Assembly: GCA_037178625.1 (NCBI GenBank)
Contig: CM074132.1
Location: 2,852,001-2,916,000, forward strand
Length of the DNA: 64,000 nucleotides
Direction of reading: 5' to 3'
DNA from: Skeletonema tropicum
Lineage: Eukaryota; Bacillariophyta; Thalassiosirophyceae; Thalassiosirales; Thalassiosiraceae
A program made the position numbers and the translations under genes. Within the stretch, counting starts at the first letter, position 1, and each line of letters opens with the position of its first letter. This document shows, one piece after another, positions 23,396 through 32,004 of this stretch. The notes under the pieces were generated by a model. That model did no database searches, was not told the DNA's origin, and saw only the letters and a list, made by a program, of their open reading frames with translations.

Positions 23396-23490
23396 AATGA
23401 TTTCTCCAATATTATTATTATGACCTAAGCCCAAGGGTAAATAACCCTGAACTGCCAGCAGTACATATATATATGTATCTCTTCACAAGC
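23396..23490 (+). repeat. Dispersed 90-bp repeat, copy 2
   Basis: This is the second copy of the repeat at 21826-21918, with small indels. It lies about 35 bp before the inverted-repeat element that starts at 23526. Confidence 0.7.
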
Positions 23491-23525
23491 ACCTCTTCAG
23501 TACGAGTCTCCTCTTGAGCAAGCGG

Positions 23526-24081
23526 TACAGGGACCTGCCGCGAACTAGACCCCCCTGGTCGGCTTAGACCCCCCCTCCAAATCACAGCCTAGCCAAAATA
23601 TTTAGACCCCCCTCCTCCGGTTTCGACTAGCAGGTAACTTAGTAAGGCGATCACTAGGGAGTCAAATAAACGTTAATTTATGTCTTTACAACTACTTCTT
23701 CTTGTGTGCAGAACAGATAGGAGCTCCGTGCTCTGCACAGCATGGCTTGCACATATTGGTGGTGCATTTTTTATTCCTATTTTTGGTCAAGCACTTGACA
23801 CATTACGCAGCATGACTTCCTCTTGTGATGCTACGGTATTGATTACTCCTACTGTTTAATAAAACCCATCGCATTCAAAACGCATTGGAGGAAGGCGGGC
23901 AATCCAACGGATGCTTTCATTCGCAAATGTCAACAAGACCCGTCCAGCCACTGCATCAACACACAACATCATGATGTCATCGGCATCGTGGTGGTGGTGA
24001 ACTCAAGTTAGACCCCCCTAGAGAAGACTAGCCAAAATTTTTAGACCCCGGGGGGGGTCTAGTTCGCGGCAGGTCCCTGTA
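23526..24081. mobile_element. Non-autonomous inverted-repeat transposon with subterminal C-tracts (copy B)
   Basis: The ends are exact inverted repeats: TA-CAGGGACCTGCCGCGAAC at 23526 onward and its complement ending 24081, continuing inward as TAGACCCCCC. TA on both outer edges fits a Tc1/mariner-type target. Both ends contain AGCCAAAATATTTAGACCCCCC-like blocks, closely similar in layout and partly in sequence to the element at 2720-3303, although the outermost TIR differs. The 556 bp have no transposase frame. Confidence 0.75.
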
Positions 24082-24270
24082 TCCCTACTTCTTAATGCTA
24101 CATACCATAAAGTAGCGTATTGGTATTTATGTTTCGTATCTAAGTGAGTTCTCAACAATCTGCACAAAATTCTGACAATGGTGCAATTCTCTGCTACTAC
24201 CTGACAATGGCAATGGTCATGGTGCAGAAGTAATTCTTCCCGTGATACTAACATCTTACAATATATATCT

Positions 24271-24290
24271 TCTCTCTAGAGAGAGAGAGA
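24271..24290 (+). promoter_or_regulatory. CT/AG-rich 5' element (CTCTCTAGAGAGAGAG)
   Basis: A self-complementary TCTCTCTAGAGAGA block with an AG extension lies about 55 bp before the ALDH start codon. A similar CTCTAGAGAGAGAG block lies about 60 bp before the start at 44417. It could be a core-promoter or 5' UTR element, or just a microsatellite. Confidence 0.3.
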
Positions 24291-24342
24291 ACAACCTGCA
24301 TACGTGTCGACAACAACCATTCGACGCAACAGTAACAACTGA

Positions 24343-26394
24343 ATGATGCTGGCAACACGCGTTCGCTCAATTCGGCCAAACAAGTTCACCGCCGCCGCCT
24401 TCTCCACCCAGTCAATTGACTCAAATGATTCTCCTCCACGCCGCTTCAAGTACGATGCGCCATGGTTACACAATTCCAATCAAAACCATCCCGATATCAT
24501 GAACTTTATTAATGGATCGTTCCAGCCTCCTGCAGATGCTGCCGGGCTGACGTCAAGCTACATAGAATGCAGAGATCCAAGTACCAACGAAGTGCTCTCA
24601 TATGTTTCGGAATCTTCTTTCCAAGATGGCGCAGCAACATCGCCGTCAGCATTAGAGCAGGCAGTCACTGCGGCCAAAGAGGCATATCCCTCATGGTCAT
24701 CTACACCAGTGCAAACTCGCCAACGCATCTTATTGGAATATGCACATTTTTTACATAAGAAGGAAGTTCGTGAGGAGATTGCCTATTGGATTACTCTGGA
24801 GAATGGCAAGACCATGGCAGATGCTATGGGGGATGTTTGGAGGGGCTTGGAGGTAGTGGAGGCTGCTACTAGGGTTGGTAATGACATGATGGTGAGTTTA
24901 GATTGGTTATGCATAGTGAGAGCATTCTTTACCAACAGTCCAAATATTGTCCTCAATAATAATAATTTGCATCTCTTCTCATATTCAGGGCGATTCATTG
25001 CAAAATTTGTCTTCAGGACTTGACACAATATCCTACAGAGTGCCTCTTGGAGTATGTGCTGGAATTGCACCGTTCAACTTTCCTGGTGAGTTAGAGACAA
25101 AGAATTGAATTGCGAAAGAGCAGTTGTTCACAAAGCAATCATCATGTGCTAACTTGAATCGCCTGTACTGCTCTATTCATTCACCGGAACTCTCTCTTCC
25201 ATCCCTAATATATCCTCCTCCTACTCCTCTGCTTCTGCGAAAGCCATGATACCCCTCTGGATGGCACCGCTCGCACTGGCGACAGGGAATACTTACGTCC
25301 TAAAACCTTCAGAGAAGACTCCTTCTGCTGCAATGCTGTTGGCTAGTTATCTCAATGATTTAGGATTGCCTCCCGGAGTTTTGAACGTTGTCAATGGTTC
25401 TCGCGATACTGTAGATGAAATATTGACTCATCCTGATATCAAGGCTATATCATTTGTTGGTTCCAATAGTGCAGGAGAATATATTCACGATGTCGGTAGT
25501 AAGAACGGCAAGAGAGTTCAGGCGAATCTAGGAGCAAAGAATCACGCCACGATATTGATGGATGATGCTGATAGAGCATCTACAGTCAAGGCTATCGTAG
25601 GAGCAGCTTTTGGAGCGGCTGGTCAAAGATGCATGGCTCTCTCGGTAATTATTTTGGTAGGTGACATGAGCGAGAGTCAGGGATGGATTGATGAGGTTGT
25701 GGAGGAAGCAATGAAGCTAAAGGTTGGGAATGGATTTCAAGATGGAGTCGATGTAGGTGAGTAAATTGCTGTCTTCAAAAAGTGAGATGAGATGATGAAT
25801 GCAGTATATCTCACACTTGCTACGAATACAGGGCCCCTCATCAGCAAAGAGGCTACCGAAAGAGCGGAGAGGATTATTCAAAGCAGCATCGATGAAGGAG
25901 CGACATGTAGATTGGACGGAAGAGGTGTCGTCGTTGACAGATTTGAAGATGGTAATTTCCTTGGCCCGACTGTTATCGATTTGAATAGCGTCAATCCCAA
26001 TGAGCCAATTACTAATTCTGCATACACTGAGGAGATCTTTGCACCTGTTTTGACAGTTATGACGGTACAGACACTGGATGATGCAATCAAAATCACCAAC
26101 AGCAACCCGTATGGAAACGGCTGTGCTCTTTTCACATCTTCCGGCGCAGCTGCCCGAAAGTATCAATTCGAAATCGAAGCTGGTCAAGTAGGTATCAATG
26201 TCCCCATTCCCGTCCCGCTTCCATTCTTCAGTTTTACTGGGAACAAGGCCTCTATTCGAGGAGATGTAAACTTTTATGGGAAATCGGGTGTGCACTTTTT
26301 CACTCAATTGAAAACTGTGACGAGCAACTGGCAATACCAAAAAGGTGCTGACTTGGGAGGAGTTACGATGCCAGTTGTAGGGAAGAAACAGTGA
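24343..26394 (+). CDS. Methylmalonate-semialdehyde dehydrogenase (acylating), mitochondrial
   Basis: Four exons, 24343-24891, 24989-25085, 25244-25756 and 25832-26394, join in frame to 573 residues; all three introns are GT-AG with GTGAGT or GTGAGTT donors. It is an ALDH6-family enzyme, converting methylmalonate or malonate semialdehyde to propionyl- or acetyl-CoA in valine, beta-alanine and thymine breakdown. Family features are visible: FINGSF start of the catalytic domain, [27 protein letters not shown], the LGAKNH block typical of this subfamily, the catalytic Cys in GQRCMAL, and the C-terminal [12 protein letters not shown] and [10 protein letters not shown]. The N-terminal 40 residues are Arg/Ser/Ala-rich, consistent with a mitochondrial presequence. 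Length is normal. Confidence 0.93.
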
Positions 26395-26533
26395 AAACAG
26401 ATGGTTTGTGACAAAATGCGAGAGAGCGATGGGTCCTTCCACGACAAGTAGCCTGTAAACAAGGGCGAAACAAACAACTAACTAATATTACAAAATTTTC
26501 CTCTAGCTCTAGAGGTCAACCAATCATTCTTCT

Positions 26534-28577
26534 CTAGGCAAAGCCTGAAGCAGATGGAGCGTAATACGCGAAGGCAAACACTCCTGCATTGATGACACAA
26601 ACAGCCACAAATGTTCCTACCCACCCGAGAATAACTTTGATTACGAAAAGAGGATTGAGATTGCCTGAACGGTTACCCTTCTCACCGCCAATTAATCCGA
26701 CTCCAATCGTTCCTCCTACTTGGCACTGAGTTGTCGACACTGGAATGCCGATAAAGCTGGCGATAACAACAACGAACGAAGCTGCTAGCTCAATGCAAAA
26801 TCCACGGGAAGGAGACATTTTGGTGATCTTATACCCAAGACTAATCATCAGTTTGTACCCATACAAAAGAAGCCCAATGACAATCCCTGCGGCCCCGAGA
26901 AATATGATCCATTTGGGCACTGGGTTCTTTGAGCTGACCTCGCCGGTGTTGTAGATCGCAATCACCGCTGCAATCGGCCCGATTGCATTAGCGACATCGT
27001 TTGCACCACTGTAGTTATTTTCCAACAAATTGAGCATTCAATTTAACAATCATCAATAATGAAAGAAACAATTGGATATGCACTTACTGGGCAAAGGACA
27101 AGAGACAAGCTGTGAGGACTTGCAGATAAGAGAACATCTCCTCAGCTCGAGGATCAAACTCTTCTCCGGTCTCCCACATTTCCTTCGCTTTCGTCGATTT
27201 TGCAAAGGCTTCAGCCTCAATGTCCCTATTGATAGTAGCATCTCCGAGCTTCGACACAGATTTATGAAATGATGCAGACATTTGCTTCTTGATGCGCTCA
27301 GAACGACTCATTGTCGTGTTCGTGGTTTGTTCTTCTCCATCATCTTGTTCTACAGCCTTCTCTTCCTCATCCTCCCCAATCTCTCCAAGAATTTTCATCA
27401 TCGTTGCACTCTTCTTTTCGCCTCTTTCTCCGGCCTCGGCATTCTCCTGAACCGCATCTTCATTCTCTTTATCAGCCTTTGCTTTCTTCAATCTTTCCAT
27501 CTTGGCATCAACGCGCTTCTGCAAATAAGGTGACAGAAAGAAGTGAAAGACGATGGCAAGGAAGAGTGAAATGCAAAAGCCAGCAGGAATCATGAACTTG
27601 AGACCCCACTCTTTGATTTGTGGGCTGTTCTTTCCAGCCTTGTAGAACACCATGAATAGATCGACTCCGATGGCGATGAAAATGATGAATGGATAGAGCG
27701 TGATGGCACGCTTGTAGGGTGATTGAGACAAGAGGATGAATTTACGTGACACCCAAAAGAAGAGAGCAGCGGCAGATCCTGTGATGACAGGAGCAGCCAC
27801 CCAACTGATGAAGATTTTGCCAACCTCCATCCAATCAATGGAGCTGAAGCCTTTAGCAGCCAAAGAGAATCCCACAATGCTTCCTACAATAGTATGGGTT
27901 GTGCTCACAGGAAGTGCTAAATAGTTGGCCACAGCAAGGATGAAGGAAGCAGCTACGAGAGACGTCAACATTCCATACATGAGCACGCCAGGCTCATCTG
28001 CGTAGAGAGATGTGTCAATCATCTTGCCTTTGATCGTAGAGGTTACACTCGCTCCTAAGAGCATGGCACCTAGGAACTCGCAGATTCCGGCGATAACAAC
28101 CGCCTGCTTCAAAGTCACAGATTTGGCAGAGACGCTGGTTGCAAACGCTAGCATGCAAAGTTAGGAGAACACATGATGTTAGTCAGTTTGATCCGAAGAA
28201 TAATACATTTATTATGAACTATGAACACTATCACGTCTTGCGCAGTGCAAGCTAATTCCGGGGTGATGGAAAAACTGTTGGTTATTTGCTTAATTACACT
28301 CGAAGGGTAGTAACTTGTGACATTGCTCTAGATAATTGTAGATAATTTCGCCCCTGGAGGGCCAACCATGACGTACTTTAAGATTTCCGTTAATTTTTGT
28401 TGTCTTGCACTGCGACTCACCATTAGCAACATCATTTGCACCAATCCCACATGCCATCAAAAAGCCAAAGATCCCAGCAGCAATTGTCATCCAAAAAAAT
28501 TGTTGGCAACAGTCGACTGAAACATCCTGGAGGAAACGAGCCGACTGGGCGGCGAAGGACAACAACTCTTCATTCAT
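26534..28577 (-). CDS. PiT-family (PHO4/SLC20) phosphate transporter
   Basis: Three exons on the minus strand, 28577-28421, 28147-27088 and 27008-26534, give 563 residues with GTGAGT and GTAAGT donors. The protein has the two inverted PHO4 signatures: GANDVANAFATSV near the N-terminus and FAHGANDVANAIGP after the second splice site, each followed by PVSTTH or PVSTTQ segments that form the phosphate and cation site. About ten to eleven membrane helices flank a large charged cytoplasmic loop (roughly residues 260-390, Glu/Lys-rich). PiT proteins import phosphate with Na+ or H+; marine diatoms usually use Na+. The ion cannot be told from sequence. The gene is convergent with the ALDH gene, 140 bp apart. 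Confidence 0.9.
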
Positions 28578-29274
28578 GATACTTCGAGTTTTGTGGTGCG
28601 GAATTCACGGTAAGTGGTAGAGTAAGTGATTTGTTTGCGTAGTGCAACAAAAAAGTGATGGAAAAGATTCTCAAGTGTCAACGATGGCTGCAGGTGTCAG
28701 GTGGGGTTCGCCTTCGCAAGTGCATCCGCGACTCTGAATCTTCTGAATCTGCAACGTTGGCCTTAGGAATTAGTATGTCTACGTACGGTGTGCTGGATTT
28801 TGCTTGAGTGGGGTTCTCTCGCCGGTCATGATACTTTATATAGCACCCAGACCTTTTTGTTGAGTTTGGTATTGTACGATACGCGTTTTGGTTCGGTTCG
28901 GGTGACGGAACGAAAAGATTCTGGTCAGGTAGGAGGGCAGCTTGAGGTTCGCCTTTCAAGTGCAATCCGGAAATCCCATTCGCTTGTTCAAGTCCGTCCG
29001 CCCCTCCGAGCCTCCAAACTCCAAAGCAAGCAAATGCCAGCTGTGAACACGAACGAACGGACCGATGGACCCAGAGATGTCCAGTTTTTCGATGAAGGTC
29101 GCAGTCTTCTCACCTGCACCTCTGCTCAGTAGAAGTCTCTGTGTCATGAAGACCTGCTGATGCATACTCCTCTACGACTTGCTGACTACAAACAACTAAA
29201 TCTTATCCATAGACTCGTCTTTAATTAAACTAACTCTATGGTAGAGAGAACAAATAGACTCATTCAATGATTAT
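28578..29274. other. Intergenic
   Basis: No gene or repeat seen. CAGGTGTCAGGTGGGGTTCGCC near 28690 and CAGGTAGGAGGGCAGCTTGAGGTTCGCC near 28925 share a GAGGTTCGCCTT-like phrase but are otherwise unrelated. Confidence 0.4.
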
Positions 29275-30846
29275 CTAGTAGTCTTCGTCTGAATACTCAT
29301 CATACTCTTCATCATAGTCATCTTCATCATCATCCCAAATCAGCTCATCATCATCCTCGTCCTTAGCTTTCTCGTCCATTTCATACCATGCCTCTCCCTT
29401 CAAAACCTTCTCATCATACAACTCCCTCATTGATTTGCCATAATCTAAACTCATGATTGCCTGCTGAGGTGCGGGTAACAAGCTGAGTAAAATTCCCGGC
29501 GGTTCGCCTATTGTATAGAATAATTGTTTCATTGCCACCTTCATGGGTCGTGTTTGGATCAAGAAGCAGAGAGGGGATGATAATAGCAGGAATGTTCGAG
29601 AGAAAGAGTTACGACCGCCAAAGTAACCGAAGAAGAGGAAGAGGAGCGAGTTACGTGTAGTATCGGCCCAGTTCACATTCATATTTCTTTGCAGTGACCT
29701 CTTGATATTCATTGTTGCACCACCCTTGAGTGTTTTGCCCTTCCGACCACTTCGATGACTTGAACTGCTGTCCTGCACCAAGCCATAGATAACTTTGTCA
29801 CTGTCGCTAGAGTCGACGGTTCCATCACTCCCTTTGATATGAGCTTGCACACGTTCGTGTTCCTTTTCCATCAATTCTAGAACATGACTGGACAGTGATT
29901 GCTCCATTTGCTTTTGAATAGAAGCAGCTCTCTTACGAATATTCAATGCATGGTTCTGATTCTGTTGTCCCCCGGTCGTCTCTTCAACATTGTCGTCGTC
30001 ATCATCTTCTTCAGCATCGTTTTCCATTGCAACCAATTCTTGTTGCTGCAATTCAGAATTGTACACCATTCCAGCCATGTTGACGCAGTATGCATCCAGT
30101 AACTCTTTCGTTGACATTTGAGCAGCCTTTTCACGGAATTCGATACCAAATTTGGCATCGACCGGTGGTACTATATCACATGTGAGTTTGAGTTTGACCA
30201 TGCCATCATCGTCATCATCTTCTACATCACTGTCATCTTCGTCATCTTCTTCTACCTCGGCAACTATATCGTCCACAATTTCATCATCCTCCAACACTCT
30301 TCCAGAGTACTTGAGTATGACAGAGGATAGAGGTGGACGCCCCCTCATCGTTTTGGAGACAGCCTGTTTTAATGACAGAACTGTTCGTTTTCGACTGGCA
30401 GTGAAATCCAATGTTTGATCTAATAATGATGATTGGAGATTGGTGGTGATTGTAAGTTTGACTGGTAAAGATGAAGAAGACGATGGTGCATCATCGGTTT
30501 CCTCCTCCTCATCGGCATCGGTGTCGACTTCCATATCACTAAGCTCACTCTCAGTCAACTCATCCTCCTCTTCTGAGCCATCGTAGTCCGAATCTTCCAC
30601 ATCATCCGAATACTCATCATCTGAATCAGCACTGCCGCCCCTAATGCTGTGAATACGGTCTAGATTCCACCCCAGTGATGACGATTTTGTTATTGTCGAG
30701 TACGGCTGTTTCTTGACGTCTATAATATCATGGCTGCTGTGATGCTGACCGATAGATTTAGGGATTATTGATGTAACTGATGGAACTAACGATGATTCTA
30801 CCACACCACCAATTAGTAGACAGGAATATAAAATGCTCTTCATCAT
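29275..30846 (-). CDS. Secretory-pathway acidic protein with ubiquitin-like domain and C-terminal hydrophobic hairpin
   Basis: I start at the ATG at 30846 (MMKSILYSCLLIGGV), which gives a signal peptide; the frame is open further upstream but without ATG. The 523 residues comprise the signal peptide, acidic Asp/Glu-rich runs (about 75-125 and 200-230), a ubiquitin-like stretch at about 130-205 (VKLTITTN ... LSLKQAVSKTM ... LKYSGRVLEDDEIV), a helical region, and at about 395-435 two hydrophobic segments (SLLFLFFGYFGG and TFLLLSSPLCFLI) that may be membrane hairpins. The C-terminus is again very acidic and Tyr-rich. It probably sits in an ER or plastid-envelope membrane. Function is unknown; UBL proteins of ER-associated degradation are one analogy. 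Confidence 0.65.
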   Translation of the reverse strand: MMKSILYSCLLIGGVVESSLVPSVTSIIPKSIGQHHSSHDIIDVKKQPYSTITKSSSLGWNLDRIHSIRGGSADSDDEYSDDVEDSDYDGSEEEDELTESELSDMEVDTDADEEEETDDAPSSSSSLPVKLTITTNLQSSLLDQTLDFTASRKRTVLSLKQAVSKTMRGRPPLSSVILKYSGRVLEDDEIVDDIVAEVEEDDEDDSDVEDDDDDGMVKLKLTCDIVPPVDAKFGIEFREKAAQMSTKELLDAYCVNMAGMVYNSELQQQELVAMENDAEEDDDDDNVEETTGGQQNQNHALNIRKRAASIQKQMEQSLSSHVLELMEKEHERVQAHIKGSDGTVDSSDSDKVIYGLVQDSSSSHRSGRKGKTLKGGATMNIKRSLQRNMNVNWADTTRNSLLFLFFGYFGGRNSFSRTFLLLSSPLCFLIQTRPMKVAMKQLFYTIGEPPGILLSLLPAPQQAIMSLDYGKSMRELYDEKVLKGEAWYEMDEKAKDEDDDELIWDDDEDDYDEEYDEYSDEDY

Positions 30847-31191
30847 TATTTTGACCGCACTTCGAAGTGATAGGAGGAGACAAGTAGATAGATCCTCAAT
30901 CAATATTTTGGAGCCGATGATGTGTCTATGATTTTCAAATACCTTCCACAGACGACAACGGAAGGAGAAGAATAACGCTATACCTCAAGAAGAAGATGTT
31001 ATTGTGGCAGCAATAAAGACGCAAGTTTTGGCGGCGAGGCTACTACTACTTCTTCAAAGCATCATGGTTGATACAATAACTTTTAGTGGTGATTCCACGT
31101 GTTGCCAAATGATGAAATTATTAGATCCCAGCCTACTTTCACATGATCGCAGATCGATCGCTCCTCCCGGCTCAAAGAGTGGAACCAAAAA

Positions 31192-31440
31192 ATGGGAAAT
31201 GTCTCCATCCGCTCCCCCGAGGAACAATGCACAAAAGAATCTGCCGAGGAAGGCGAGGAACATCTCAATCACCTCGCTCTCACGACCGCAGCATCCTTAT
31301 TTGCATCTGTTAGCTGTGATGGCAAAGATGAAAGACACTCGATTCAAAACTGCACAGCAGCGCAAGATCTTTACATGTTCCCTGCTAATCATAAAACTCC
31401 TGCCTCGATCTCAACCTGCATAAAATATATCGTCACTTAG
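31192..31440 (+). CDS. Possible small protein (82 residues)
   Basis: The frame begins MGNVSIRSPEEQ and ends at TAG 31438-31440, 50 bp before the next gene. The composition is moderately protein-like with four cysteines, and MGN could be an N-myristoylation site. It lies between divergent neighbours and overlaps a longer, less convincing frame (31004-31423). No domain is recognised. I keep it as a low-confidence candidate. Confidence 0.28.
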   Translation: MGNVSIRSPEEQCTKESAEEGEEHLNHLALTTAASLFASVSCDGKDERHSIQNCTAAQDLYMFPANHKTPASISTCIKYIVT

Positions 31441-31491
31441 TCGTCACTTAGTCGTCGAACATATAAACCTACTTACAAACCACCAAACACT

Positions 31492-31848
31492 ATGAAGTTG
31501 ACACTGATCATTGCCTCTCTTGCTACCCTCTCATCATCGACGGCCTTCGTGGTCACCGCTCCAACCGTCTCATCCTTATCTACAACTTCTCTCCGTGCCC
31601 TGACGTTCGAACCTCCGCCCGAAGATAATTGCGAGCTCGATGGATCCGATTGTGAAGAAAGCGTCTTTGCTCAAAAGCGGAGAGAGAAGATGGAAGCTAC
31701 TCAGGCTACCAAGGATCGTTATCGTGCCATGGGTGTGCAACTTTCGGATGCTGACTTTCAAACGAGCGTGGATCAGTATCAGAACAACCCGACTGGTGGG
31801 GGTTTGATTCCGGGGATTTCCTTGTCGGCTCTTTGTGAGGATGATTGA
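31492..31848 (+). CDS. Small plastid-targeted protein, unknown function
   Basis: The 118 residues begin MKLTLIIASLATLSSSTAFVV, a signal peptide ending in an S-T-A-F-V site like the diatom ASAFAP motif, followed by a Ser/Thr-rich transit segment (TVSSLSTTSLRAL). The mature part is short and polar with EDNCELDGSDCEESVFAQKRREK and ends GLIPGISLSALCEDD. I expect import into the complex plastid; the role is unknown. The direct repeat CGTCACTTAGT occurs twice just upstream at 31432-31453. Confidence 0.7.
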   Translation: MKLTLIIASLATLSSSTAFVVTAPTVSSLSTTSLRALTFEPPPEDNCELDGSDCEESVFAQKRREKMEATQATKDRYRAMGVQLSDADFQTSVDQYQNNPTGGGLIPGISLSALCEDD

Positions 31849-32004
31849 GAAGATTTCTGTGGAGAAGAAGCGTAGGGAGATCCAGTCTTCCAAGATGAGG
31901 GAGTTTGGGAGGATGAGGCATAGCCAGAAGACTTTGATTGAATGTACACTTACAGTATTTAGCTGATCGTATTATTATGCTTACTATTGTTTACTCGGAT
32001 ATTC

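Noticed and set aside
31004..31423. 139-codon open frame upstream of the small plastid gene
   Set aside because: Its Arg/Ser/Leu-rich sequence looks non-coding and it overlaps the somewhat better 31192-31440 frame.
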